A stretch of DNA of 64,000 nt from Chitinophagales bacterium (GTDB lineage: Bacteria > Bacteroidota > Bacteroidia > Chitinophagales > CAIOSU01), in NCBI GenBank assembly GCA_026003335.1, contig BPHB01000001.1, positions 1,510,591-1,574,590 on the forward strand, written 5' to 3'. Positions 25,645 to 35,200 of this stretch are shown here, piece by piece. Under the pieces are notes generated by a model. The model searched no databases, had not been told where the DNA came from, and saw only the letters and a program-made list of their open reading frames with translations. Made by a program: the position numbers and the translations under genes. Position 1 is the stretch's first letter, and the number at the start of each line of letters is the position of its first letter.

Positions 25645-26672
25645 ATATTCCGTCTGCACCTGCAACATCTCTTACAACAAAAGATTTGAAAACAGACCAG
25701 GACGTACGCTGGTGTCCCGGATGTGGTGACTATTCTATTCTGGCACAAACGCACCGCACATTGCCCGAACTGGGCATTCCCCGGGAGAAAATAGTATTCA
25801 TCTCAGGCATAGGCTGTTCTTCGCGCTTTCCCTACTATACCAATACCTATGGCATGCACTCCATTCACGGAAGGGCTACGGCTATTGCCTCCGGCCTGAA
25901 GGCCACCCGTCCGGATTTGAGTGTGTGGATCATCACCGGTGACGGTGACGGTCTTTCCATCGGTGGCAATCACCTTATTCATTTGCTGCGCAGGAATTTT
26001 GACGTTAATATCCTGTTGTTTAACAACCAGATTTACGGACTTACCAAAGGACAATATTCTCCTACCTCGGAATTTAAAAAACTTACCAAGTCAACGCCTT
26101 ATGGCTCTATTGACTATCCATTCAATCCCGTGGCATTGGCACTGGGAGCCGATGCCACCTTCGTAGCCCGTTCCATGGACGTTGCCTCCAAACATCTTCC
26201 TGAAATAATCAAGCGGGCTCACGCTCACAAAGGAACCTCTTTTGTGGAGATTTACCAGAACTGCAACATCTTCAATGATGGTGCTTTTATGGTGTACACC
26301 GAAAAAGCCACCCAGCCGGACGAAGCGTTGTTTTTAGAACATGGTAAGCCTTTGATATTCGGAGCCAACAGGGATAAAGGTATCCGCCTCAACGGCTTTA
26401 CACCCGAGGTGGTAAACATACAGGAAACAGGCACAAGCGACCTGTGGATTCACGATGAAACAGACCAGGTGAAAGCCCAAATTCTTGCCCGCTTCTTTGA
26501 CGATCCCGCAAAACCCAACCATCTGCCCCGCCCATTCGGAGTTTTTTATGTTCAACAACGCCCGACCTATGAAGAGCTGTTAGAAGAACAGATTCAGTCC
26601 GTCACGGAACGCCTGGGTGAAGGCGATCTGGACAAGTTGCTGCGCGGCAAGGAGGTGTGGGAAATAAAGTAA
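25641..26672 (+). CDS. korB: 2-oxoacid:ferredoxin oxidoreductase beta subunit (KorB type)
   Basis: The 343-residue thiamine-diphosphate subunit. It contains WCPGCGDYSIL, FISGIGCSSRFPYY, the ThDP/Mg motif GDGDGLSIGGNH with the downstream NNQIYGLTKGQYSPTS, and QNCNIF. The Cys residues in WCPGC, GIGCSS and QNCN match the four ligands of the [4Fe-4S] cluster found in the two-subunit KorAB enzymes. Together with the fused KorA it forms an alpha2-beta2 enzyme in the cytosol. It is translationally coupled to korA. Confidence 0.94.
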   Translation: MNIPSAPATSLTTKDLKTDQDVRWCPGCGDYSILAQTHRTLPELGIPREKIVFISGIGCSSRFPYYTNTYGMHSIHGRATAIASGLKATRPDLSVWIITGDGDGLSIGGNHLIHLLRRNFDVNILLFNNQIYGLTKGQYSPTSEFKKLTKSTPYGSIDYPFNPVALALGADATFVARSMDVASKHLPEIIKRAHAHKGTSFVEIYQNCNIFNDGAFMVYTEKATQPDEALFLEHGKPLIFGANRDKGIRLNGFTPEVVNIQETGTSDLWIHDETDQVKAQILARFFDDPAKPNHLPRPFGVFYVQQRPTYEELLEEQIQSVTERLGEGDLDKLLRGKEVWEIK

Positions 26673-26881
26673 TATCCATTACCTAACTCAACAATGTTCT
26701 AATTGCAACATGATGCGGCAATCCATTTGCAAGCTCAGCCGAATAAGCGGTAAATTTCTCCGCAGATGCAGGCGACACAGATATGCGCAGATTTTTATTT
26801 TTTTTAGATAGCTTACAGATGCATTACTGCACCCGCACAGCAGCTTTATGCAGACAATAGATGGCCTTCTTTCTTCAAACT

Positions 26882-27460
26882 ATGATACAGATAGATGATG
26901 TTTTAATCAGTGATAGCGTAGTTACCACGCACTTCCTTTGCGACCTGAAAAAGTGCAAAGGAGCCTGCTGCGTAGAAGGAGAAAGTGGCGCCCCGCTGGA
27001 AGATGGCGAACTGGATATATTGAAAAAAATTTACCCGAAAGTCAGCAGGTTCATTACCCCTGAAGGAAGGGAAACCATTAAAGAAAAAGGGCTGTATGTC
27101 AAAGACTCCAAAGGCAAATGGAAAACGCCTCTGATGTCAGATGGGGCTTGTGCCTATGTGTGTTATGAAAATGGTATTGCCACCTGCGGTATCCAGAAAG
27201 CGTGGGAAGCCAAATACATAAGTTTTATAAAACCGATATCCTGTCATTTATATCCTATACGGGTAAGCCGCTCCCGGCTCGGAAAAGAACACGTCAACTA
27301 CGAAGAATGGGAAATCTGCAATCCTGCCTGCCTGCTGGGGAAGTCCGTACAAATGCCGGTTTACCGGTTTGTCAAAGATGCCATTATCCGGAAATGGGGA
27401 AAATCCTTTTACAAGGCGCTGGACCATGCAGCTGCATCGCTGCTAAAAAACACTCCGTAA
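26882..27460 (+). CDS. Cysteine-rich DUF3109 family protein
   Basis: A 192-residue cytosolic protein from the ATG at 26882, which gives MIQIDDVLIS, the usual start of this family; an ATG 21 bases upstream is possible. Cysteines are grouped as CDLKKCKGACC, CAYVCYENGIATCG, a single SCHLYP and EICNPACLLG, a pattern suggesting metal or Fe-S binding like YkgJ-type CxxxCxxCC proteins. The family is widespread in Bacteroidota and its function is unknown. The preceding 209 bases after korB hold no gene I can see. Its last 18 bases overlap the convergent acylphosphatase gene. Confidence 0.85.
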   Translation: MIQIDDVLISDSVVTTHFLCDLKKCKGACCVEGESGAPLEDGELDILKKIYPKVSRFITPEGRETIKEKGLYVKDSKGKWKTPLMSDGACAYVCYENGIATCGIQKAWEAKYISFIKPISCHLYPIRVSRSRLGKEHVNYEEWEICNPACLLGKSVQMPVYRFVKDAIIRKWGKSFYKALDHAAASLLKNTP

Positions 27461-27730
27461 TATTTCAAAGCTGCTGAAGTGCCTTGGCTGCGCTTCCGTG
27501 TATTCCACTTTTTCCACTCTTGCCAATGGAGGTCCCTGTCTGCACCAGGCAGTAAACTGATCCAGTTGCTCTGCAGTGCCCTCAGCTTCAATATACACAG
27601 AGCCATCGGCTTCATTGCGAACAAAACCTGTGATACCCAGCTCCAGCGCCTTCTTCCGTGCAGAATCCCGATACCATACCCCCTGCACTTTACCTGTAAC
27701 ACGGATATTGCGATGCTTTACATTTATCAT
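27443..27730 (-). CDS. acyP: Acylphosphatase
   Basis: A 95-residue alpha/beta-sandwich enzyme that hydrolyses the carboxyl-phosphate bond of acyl phosphates. The ATG at 27730 gives MINVKHRNIRVTGKVQGVWYR; the longer frame from 27808 would run into nadB. The two catalytic residues are present, Arg21 in GKVQGVWYRDSA and Asn39 in GFVRNEADGSV. The C-terminus is a normal length. It diverges from nadB, with 37 bases between the starts, and converges with the DUF3109 gene. No close functional link to either neighbour is evident. Confidence 0.93.
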   Translation of the reverse strand: MINVKHRNIRVTGKVQGVWYRDSARKKALELGITGFVRNEADGSVYIEAEGTAEQLDQFTAWCRQGPPLARVEKVEYTEAQPRHFSSFEILRSVF

Positions 27731-27767
27731 AACTTCGGCTACGAATATTTTGCCCTTAAAATTAACT

Positions 27768-29363
27768 ATGGAAAAGCGGGTTGATTTTTTGGTAGTAGGC
27801 TCCGGCATTGCCGGTCTGTCCTACGCATTGAAGGTTGCTGAAAAATTTCCTGACCGCAAGGTTCTCATTCTCACCAAGGCAAGTGAAGACGAAAGCAACA
27901 CCAAATATGCCCAGGGAGGTGTAGCTGCAGTGGTGGATTTTGAAAAAGACAGTTTTCAAAAACACATTGACGACACGCTGGATGCCGGTGATGGTTTATG
28001 CAACCCTGAGGTAGTGGAATTTTGCGTGAAAGAGGCCCCTGACAGAATCCGGGAGATGATACAATGGGGTACCCACTTTGATCAAAAAGAATCCGGTGAA
28101 TTTGATTTAGGAAAAGAAGGCGGCCATACTGCGCATCGGGTGCTGCATCACAAAGACATCACCGGAAAGGAAATTGAACGTGCCTTGCTCCACAGAATTC
28201 ATCAGATGCCCAATATTGAGGTCAACACGCATCACTTTGTCATTGACCTCATCACCCAACATCACCTCGGACGGATAGTTACCCGGGTTACTAGAGACAT
28301 TACCTGCTTTGGTGTGTATGTGCTTAACACGCAAACCAATCAGATTGAAAAAATACTTTCCCGTATTACCGTGCTCGCCACCGGAGGTACCGGTCAGGTT
28401 TACAAAAACACCACCAACCCCTTGATTGCTACCGGTGATGGTATAGCCATGGTTTACCGGGCCAAGGGACGGATTGAAAATATGGAGTTTATTCAGTTTC
28501 ACCCTACAGCCTTATACAATCCGGATGAAAGTCCTTCTTTCCTGGTCAGCGAGGCGGTACGCGGACATGGAGGCGTATTAAAAACCACTGACGGGAGGGA
28601 ATTCATGCACCTGTACGACCCGCGCAAATCCCTGGCTCCAAGGGACATCGTAGCCAGAGCCATTGACAGCGAGCTAAAGAAAAGCGGAGAAGATCATGTG
28701 TATCTGGATGTGCGTCATCTGAAAGATTTCCGCGAAAAGTTTCCCAACATTTATCAGAAATGCATCAGCATTGGTATCAACCCGGAAAAGGAAATGATTC
28801 CTGTTGTGCCGGCAGCCCACTATTCCTGCGGGGGAATAAAGATTGATTACTACGGCCGTACTTCCATTCGTCACCTGTATGCCTGCGGAGAATGCGCCAG
28901 CTCCGGCCTGCATGGAGCCAACCGGCTGGCTTCCAACTCCCTGCTGGAAGCTCTGGTCTTTTCGCACCGCATTTTTCTGGATTCATCAGACGAAGTCAGG
29001 CATATTATGTATGAGGAAAATATTCCCGATTGGAATGCAGAAGGCACCATCATGCCCAAAGAGATGGTGCTGATTACCCAAAGCCGTAAGGAGCTGCAGG
29101 AAGTGATGAGCTACTATGTAGGTATTGTGCGTTCCAATGTGCGGTTGCAACGTGCTGCCCACCGCATAGAACTGCTCTATAAAGAAACCGAAGATTTGTA
29201 CAACACCACCGTGTTATCGCCCCAGCTCTGCGAGTTACGCAATCTGATCACGATAGGTTACCTGATTACACGCTGTTCCATGATGCGGCATGAAAGCCGT
29301 GGTTTGCATTACAACACAGACTACCCCTACAAAAAACAGTTTGCAGAAAATACGCTGCTTTGA
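27768..29363 (+). CDS. nadB: L-aspartate oxidase
   Basis: The first enzyme of de novo NAD synthesis, oxidising aspartate to iminoaspartate with FAD. The 531-residue start at ATG 27768 places the FAD motif VVGSGIAGLSYAL at about residues 8-20, as expected; the much longer open frame from 27576 is antisense to acyP. Other marks are NTKYAQGGVAAV, DAGDGLCNP, TGGTGQVYKNTTNP, the FAD/active-site stretch FHPTALY and PVVPAAHYSCGGI. The C-terminal helical domain is intact. nadA and nadC are not in the window. It is alone on its strand, so it may be separately regulated. Confidence 0.95.
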   Translation: MEKRVDFLVVGSGIAGLSYALKVAEKFPDRKVLILTKASEDESNTKYAQGGVAAVVDFEKDSFQKHIDDTLDAGDGLCNPEVVEFCVKEAPDRIREMIQWGTHFDQKESGEFDLGKEGGHTAHRVLHHKDITGKEIERALLHRIHQMPNIEVNTHHFVIDLITQHHLGRIVTRVTRDITCFGVYVLNTQTNQIEKILSRITVLATGGTGQVYKNTTNPLIATGDGIAMVYRAKGRIENMEFIQFHPTALYNPDESPSFLVSEAVRGHGGVLKTTDGREFMHLYDPRKSLAPRDIVARAIDSELKKSGEDHVYLDVRHLKDFREKFPNIYQKCISIGINPEKEMIPVVPAAHYSCGGIKIDYYGRTSIRHLYACGECASSGLHGANRLASNSLLEALVFSHRIFLDSSDEVRHIMYEENIPDWNAEGTIMPKEMVLITQSRKELQEVMSYYVGIVRSNVRLQRAAHRIELLYKETEDLYNTTVLSPQLCELRNLITIGYLITRCSMMRHESRGLHYNTDYPYKKQFAENTLL

Positions 29364-29385
29364 AATTTGAAAAAGGTATGTCTCT

Positions 29386-30435
29386 TCAGCCGGTTGTAGC
29401 CCGGTTGGATACGTGAAACACCCGGTTTACCCAGCGCGGCAAAATCACCAGCCCCATAAGCAGGTAAGGATAAAAGGTGAATGAGCGCCACAATGCGGTT
29501 ACGGTAGCTACCAAACCTGCCGGCACCATGTCGCTGATAAAAGCCGGAAAAGAGATCTCGGCAAATCCGCTCCCTCCGGGGGAAGGCACCATCATCAGAA
29601 TCACCATCAAAGCAATCTGCCGAAAAAACAAGAGCAGGTGCTCATCCAGCGGGGTTACAATCATAATCAAACAGTTGGCAATCAGAAAACGGGCAGTCCA
29701 TGTGCCGGCAGTCATCAGAAACGATTTAATCCAGAAGGCCGCATTGCGATGTCTGAGCTCGGCTGAGGCTGCGATGAGCTGATCGCCAATCTCCACGGCT
29801 TTATGTTGCCAGCGTCTGAGCCATTTCAACGACATTACCTTTACCAGCATCCACTTCACCGCAGCAGGTCTGCCAAAAAGGCCATAACCCACCAGAATGG
29901 TGTACCCCAGCAACAGTACAAAAGTGAGGGCAAAAAAAGCGCGATTGAAATTGCCCACATGGCCCCCGGGTAACAACTCATTAAAGCTAAAAACTATCAC
30001 TGCTACTATCAGAGCTAAAAGCAGAAAGCTCATATCCAGCAAAATGGTGCACAGATCAATGGCAATAGCTTTGCCGGTCTGGATGCCTTCTTTTATAAGC
30101 AGCAACAGGGCTACGGTTGTGCCGCCCACAGCCGTGGGGGTAGCCGCTGAACCAAATTCCCACAACAGAATAACCTGGAAGCTTGCTTTCCAGCTCAGGT
30201 AATCATCTGTAAGAAAGCGAATGCGCCACATGTAGAAAAATTGACGCAATCCGATCATGACTATGGCTATGCCCAACCAGAGCAGAGAAAGCCATGACCA
30301 TTGAATTTGCGCAAATGCCTCCCGATCAAATTTGCGGATAAACACGATTGCCAGCACCCCTATACCCAGCAACACCGGAATGAGAATTCTGCGGGCAGAA
30401 AACTGAGTAAGAATAGTTTTCCCGGAAGAGGACAT
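29386..30435 (-). CDS. Flippase-like (LPG synthase TM region/UPF0104) membrane protein
   Basis: A 349-residue protein with about eight transmembrane helices and no soluble domain. The motif MVPSPGGSGFAEISF near residue 290 is the conserved PxPGGxG-x-E signature of the LPG_synthase_TM/UPF0104 family, which includes the flippase half of MprF and other proteins thought to move lipids or lipid-linked substrates. It is a different gene from the second family member at 42086. The start lies only four bases after scpA, so the two are probably co-transcribed. The lipid handled is unknown. Confidence 0.85.
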   Translation of the reverse strand: MSSSGKTILTQFSARRILIPVLLGIGVLAIVFIRKFDREAFAQIQWSWLSLLWLGIAIVMIGLRQFFYMWRIRFLTDDYLSWKASFQVILLWEFGSAATPTAVGGTTVALLLLIKEGIQTGKAIAIDLCTILLDMSFLLLALIVAVIVFSFNELLPGGHVGNFNRAFFALTFVLLLGYTILVGYGLFGRPAAVKWMLVKVMSLKWLRRWQHKAVEIGDQLIAASAELRHRNAAFWIKSFLMTAGTWTARFLIANCLIMIVTPLDEHLLLFFRQIALMVILMMVPSPGGSGFAEISFPAFISDMVPAGLVATVTALWRSFTFYPYLLMGLVILPRWVNRVFHVSNRATTG

Positions 30436-30439
30436 GCCT

Positions 30440-31180
30440 TCAAGCGAGCTTCACCCAGAAATTGTTTATGCCTTCGCCCAGCTTCAGCTCAATAAGGTTT
30501 TGCTGAATCAGCTCCAGCATGGCAAGAAAGGTAAAAATGGCGTGTATGCGGCTTTCGCATGTCCGGAAGATATTTTCAAAGCTCTCATAAGCTTCCTTTT
30601 TCAGCCTGCCGATCAGATTGGTTTTGGTTTCTTCTATGGTGTAAGGATATTTTATCACCGTATGCTTCACTTTTTCCTGCTGTTCATACCTCTTCAATAC
30701 GCTGCTGAAGGCGTTAAAGAGCTTAAACAGGGTAAGTGAATGGAGTTCAGCATCCCCTTCGCTCAGTTCGCTGAGCCTTATCAGGTCACGCTGAATGTTG
30801 CCGCGCGAGAATAACTTCATGCGTTCTTCCTCCATCCGGGTGAGCTCCTCCACCACTTCTTTAAACTGCTTGTATTCCACCAAACGTTGTACCAGCTCCT
30901 GCCGCGGGTCAATTTCGTTGCCCTGCTCGTCCCGCTCTTTTCTGGGCAGCAGCATCTTTGCCTTAATACGCATAAGCGTGGCCGCCACCAGAATAAATTC
31001 GCTGGCCAACTCAATATTCAACGCTTCAGCCTGATGGAGGTAGTCCAGAAAATCATCCGTTATTTTTTTTATCGGAATATCATAGATATCCAGTTCATCC
31101 CGCTCAATAAAAAAAAGCAAAAGGTCAAAGGGGCCTTCAAACTGAGGCAGTTTTATTTCGTAAGAAGCTGAGTGTGCCAT
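30440..31180 (-). CDS. scpA: Segregation and condensation protein A
   Basis: The kleisin subunit of the SMC-ScpAB condensin that compacts and separates chromosomes. The ATG at 31180 gives 246 residues, supported by a TACCTTTG box 19 bases upstream; an upstream ATG at 31255 would lie before that box. The N-terminal SMC-neck-binding domain reads LPQFEGPFDLLLFFIERDELDIYDIPI, written here as FEGPFDLLLFFIER and DIYDIPI, followed by LASEFILVAATLMRIKAKMLLP and an acidic middle. The C-terminal winged helix ends in FLAMLELIQQNLIEL. scpB is not in the window. Confidence 0.94.
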   Translation of the reverse strand: MAHSASYEIKLPQFEGPFDLLLFFIERDELDIYDIPIKKITDDFLDYLHQAEALNIELASEFILVAATLMRIKAKMLLPRKERDEQGNEIDPRQELVQRLVEYKQFKEVVEELTRMEEERMKLFSRGNIQRDLIRLSELSEGDAELHSLTLFKLFNAFSSVLKRYEQQEKVKHTVIKYPYTIEETKTNLIGRLKKEAYESFENIFRTCESRIHAIFTFLAMLELIQQNLIELKLGEGINNFWVKLA

Positions 31181-31199
31181 CCGGATTGCAATCTGTAAA

Positions 31200-31207
31200 C
31201 AAAGGTA
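31200..31207 (-). promoter_or_regulatory. -7 promoter box (TACCTTTG) for scpA
   Basis: A perfect TAnnTTTG match on the minus strand, 19 bases before the scpA ATG. It supports the shorter scpA start. Confidence 0.55.
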
Positions 31208-31572
31208 AGGAATTATTGACGGCAAGTCTGTATGGCCGGAATGTGCAACCGGCAAAAAGAGACCACCTTTTTCGGGGGCCTTCAGGATGCCCCCGCTGAA
31301 ACGAAACGGATGCAGAAATTAAAAAGGTGTGGACTGAGATGTTGCCGATATATCCATGCACATGCATGTGTGTCTCAAGAATTGAGGTCTGTGCCATGAC
31401 TGAGGCATTTTGAAAGTTTAGGCTCCACGTTTTTCTTCACTTGCACAAGGAGTTTCATGAATATACCTTACCTTGAAGAATAGAAATGAAACGGATGCCA
31501 TTCATGCCAGGCCCTTCCACCCCAGACAAAGAGCAGATCAGCAGGTATAGCGGAAATGGGTCTAAACACTCC
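31208..31572. other. Gene-free interval with one GC-rich hairpin
   Basis: About 365 bases between scpA and the metallo-hydrolase gene. The only clear structure is a hairpin at 31273-31295, stem CGGGGGC/GCCCCCG with a nine-base loop, not followed by a T-run on either strand. GAAACGGATGC occurs twice, near 31303 and 31488. No credible gene was found. Confidence 0.5.
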
Positions 31573-32211
31573 TCATAGCAAAAACGGATTGTTCCGCCTT
31601 TCAAAACCAATGGTAGTTTCCGGCCCGTGGCCGGAATACACTTTCACTTCATCACCGAGAGGCAAAATTTTCTTCTTAATGCTTGCAATCAGGGTTTCAT
31701 AATCACCTCCCGGCAGGTCTGTTCGGCCAATGCTTTGATAAAACAATACATCACCGGCAATGAGAAACTGCTCTGCACGGCAATACAGGCAGATTTCCCC
31801 CGGGGAATGGCCGGGTGTGAAAATAACTTCCAGTTGCATATTGCCCACTTGTACAATATCCCCCTCTTCAAGAAACTCTTCCGGCAGAGGCGATTCCTCC
31901 ACCTGTACGCCAAAGTAGGCTGCTACGCGATCGGCTGCCTGCAATACAGGCAATTCCAGCCGGTGCATGACCGGTTTAAGCTGGTAGGTGTCGTAAATAA
32001 ACCTATTACCCATGATATGGTCTACATGGCAATGGGTGTTAATGAGCATCACGGGTTTGAGTTGTTCGGAGTCAATATAGCGGGTGAGTTCCTGCCGTTC
32101 GCGGTTGGTGTGGCAGCCCGGGTCTATAATCACGCATTGACCCGTTTCATCGAACAGCAAATAGGTATTTTCCTGAAACATATTGAAAGTAAATTGAGTA
32201 ACCTGAGTCAT
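31573..32211 (-). CDS. Metallo-beta-lactamase-fold hydrolase (glyoxalase II-like)
   Basis: A 212-residue cytosolic metallo-hydrolase from the ATG at 32211; the longer frame from 32241 adds ten residues that do not look family-like. The zinc motif THCHVDH (His60, His62, Asp64, His65) is followed by FTPGHSPGEICLY, LIAGDVLFYQSIGRTDLPGGD, broken here as LIAGDVLF and GRTDLPGGD, and VYSGHGPETTIG, a complete set of ligands. The GHSPGE and GRTDLPG motifs fit the YcbL/glyoxalase II-like subgroup of thioester hydrolases. The physiological substrate is not known. Confidence 0.9.
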   Translation of the reverse strand: MTQVTQFTFNMFQENTYLLFDETGQCVIIDPGCHTNRERQELTRYIDSEQLKPVMLINTHCHVDHIMGNRFIYDTYQLKPVMHRLELPVLQAADRVAAYFGVQVEESPLPEEFLEEGDIVQVGNMQLEVIFTPGHSPGEICLYCRAEQFLIAGDVLFYQSIGRTDLPGGDYETLIASIKKKILPLGDEVKVYSGHGPETTIGFERRNNPFLL

Positions 32212-32223
32212 CCGGTTTGCATT

Positions 32224-32231
32224 TAAATTTG
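32224..32231 (+). promoter_or_regulatory. -7 promoter box (TAAATTTG) for the PD40 protein
   Basis: A perfect TAnnTTTG match 61 bases before the ATG at 32293, in the interval between divergent genes. Confidence 0.45.
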
Positions 32232-32292
32232 TTAACTTCAAAAAGCTTGATGCATCAAAGCTAAATCAAACAACCTTTATTCAAAGCTGTTC

Positions 32293-35200
32293 ATGCCTGT
32301 ACGTTTTTTCTGTGCTGCTACAGTATTCCTGCTGACGGTGACGGCTCAATACCTTCTTGCACAAGGCACGCAGGTGCCTTTTGGCCAAAACCGCGTCCAG
32401 TACAAAAAATTTGAATGGTCCTATTACGAAACCGACAGAGTTACCACATACTTTTATCTGGGCGGACAAGACATTGGGAAGTTCGTGATGCAATTTGCCG
32501 GGCAGGAGCTATCCCGCATGGAAAATATTCTGGAAACCAAACTCAATAAGCGGGTAATCATACTGGTTTATAATGACCTTTCTGATTTGAATCAAACCAA
32601 TATTGGCCAGAATCTGGATGTGGTGGACCTTGCTGGCACGACCAAGATCATTGACAACAAGATATTTGTATACTTTGACGGCAATCATCAGCATCTGGAA
32701 CGCCAAATCAGGCACGGGCTTGCGCAGATATACATTAACCATATCCTGCTGGGTGGCTATCTGCAGGAAGTTATTCAAAATTCATTTCTGCTCAACCTTC
32801 CCGAATGGTTTACCCAGGGGTTAGCCTCCTATCTGGGCGAAAATTGGAGCACAGAACTTGACAACAGGTTGCGGGATGGCATCCTTACAGGTAAGTATAA
32901 AAAGTTCAGCAAGCTAACGGGTGAAGATGCCCGCTTCGTAGGGCATGCCCTGCTACACTATGTTGAAGAAAAATATGGACGCGCAGCTATACCTAATCTG
33001 CTTTACTACAGCCGTCAGCATCGCAGCATAGAAACCGGATTTCTTTTTGTGCTGGGCGGCTCCGTGCGCACAGTCACCCAGGAATGGTATCGTTACTGCT
33101 ATGATGTATTTTCCGAAGAAAAAGAAAACCGGGAGTTACCTACCGACACGAACTGGATAAGGTTAAAGCGCTTCAGAAAACAGCGCCACTATGAACCCAA
33201 GCTCAGCTCAGATGGCAGGCATCTGGCTTTCGCCACCAACAACCGCGGTCTTTATCGGGTAAGGCTGCTGAACTATACCACCGGTAAAGAAAAAGCCGTT
33301 CTTCGTGCTGGCATGAAAACCACCACCCTGGTTACCGATTTCGCCTATCCCCTGCTGGCCTGGTCGCCTGATGGTAAAACGCTTGCCGTAATCTTTGAAA
33401 AAAAAGATCGCCTCTATCTGTTGCTATACAATACCGAAACGCATCAAAAGATAAAACAGCCCATCACCAAATTTCAGCAAATCCATCACTTCGCCTTCAC
33501 CGATGACCCGCGCGTGCTGGTAATGGCTGCTTCCAATCGCGGACAAAGCGACCTCTATACCTATGTAATTCCCTCTACTACCGTAGAGCAGCTCACCAAC
33601 GATTTTTATGATGACCTCCACGCAGGATTCATAAAGCTGGGAGACAAACGCGGCATTTTGTTTGTCTCTAACCGCACGGATACTGAGCTGAAGGTGCAAA
33701 AACTGGACTCAATATTGCCGCCCAATCATTATGATTTGTTTTTCTACGACCTGCTAAATCGTTCAGGCAGTTTAACAAGGGTAACACACACACCTCTCGC
33801 CATAGAGTCTGAACCGGTGCAGCTTAATGACAGTTTGTTTGCCTTTCTCAGTGACGCCAATGGAATTATGAACCGCTATGCGGGGTATTTCAAATCTGTT
33901 TTTGCCGGCTACGATACCGTTTATTATTTCCGTGATTCAGTAGTTACGCGCCCCCGATGGATACTACCCGAGTTACCGGAAGAAGCCCGCGAAAATCTGG
34001 ATTCGCTAGCCATAGTGCCGGCATATAAAGACACCGCTTTAACCTTCCCTATATCCAATTTCTTTACCGGCATTCTTGAACATGACCTGCAGCCAGCTGC
34101 CGGAAAAAGCTTGGATATGCACCTGATGGCTTCCCGTTATGAATTTTTTCTCAACGAGATACCCCCTTCCCCCTCCGTTGTGCGACTATCGCCCTCTTAC
34201 TACCAGAACTTCCTGACACTCCAACGCAAATATGCCGGTAAGCGCTCCGAAAACGGCAGCCAGAATAATACGCAGCCGGAGAGCACTGAATTAGAAGACT
34301 CCACTGACTATTTTTTTCAGACACCTTTCACCGTGGCACCCCACCTGCATGTGGATGACTACACTGACTTTGCCGAAGCAGAAGCCGGATTTGCGTTCCA
34401 CAGGCTGTCCAGGGCAAAACCTTATCAGATTAAACTTTCCACCGACTATGTGCAGGGCAACTTTCTGGACAACACAATTCTTATTACCCGTTATCAGAAA
34501 TACAATCCCAACGGCTCACTGGGCTATAATTTTCCTGCCCTCGGACCCACCATCAGCTTTGGGGCAAGCGAGTTGTTTGAGGATCACCTTATCGGAGGGG
34601 GATTCCATTTTCCCTACGACTTTAAGGGGTCGGAATATTTCATAGTCTACGATAATCTGAGAAAGCGGCTGGATAAAAGGTTTTTGTATTACCGAAAGGT
34701 GGACACCCAAACCTCCTTCAGTGTGCTGGGGGATCGTGAAGCACAAACCCGTCTGAAAACCAATCTGGCTGAAGTGCGCCTCAGCTATCCTTTTGACGTA
34801 ATAAAAAGCGTGCGGGCCACCTTAGGATTCAGGCATGAAAACCTCATTTACTCTGCTGTGGATGACATCACCCTCCACTTGCCCAACGAGAAGGAAAGCT
34901 GGCTGTATCTAAGACTGGAATATGTGCACGACAATACTGTGGGACTGGGACTATTGAACCTGCGAGAAGGATTACGCTTCCGGATTTATGGAGAATTACA
35001 TAAGGAAGTACTTTTTAATGAGCGAACCGTTGGTAGAGTGAACCTGACACTGCCCGGATTCAATAATGCCTATCTGATAGTGCTGGGAGCTGATGTACGT
35101 TACTATCTGAAGGTGCACAAAAACATCATCTGGGCAAACCGGCTGGCCTGGGGCTCCTCGCTGGGTAACCGCAGAATGCTCTTTTATTTGGGCAATGTAG

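Noticed and set aside
27576-27767. Longer nadB start at 27576
   Set aside because: The extension is antisense to acyP, and the FAD motif falls in the right place from the ATG at 27768.
31273-31295. The CGGGGGC hairpin as a terminator
   Set aside because: There is no T-run on either strand and no gene ends next to it.
31627-32226. A 199-codon plus-strand frame opposite the metallo-hydrolase
   Set aside because: Antisense to a gene with a complete zinc site; no family match.
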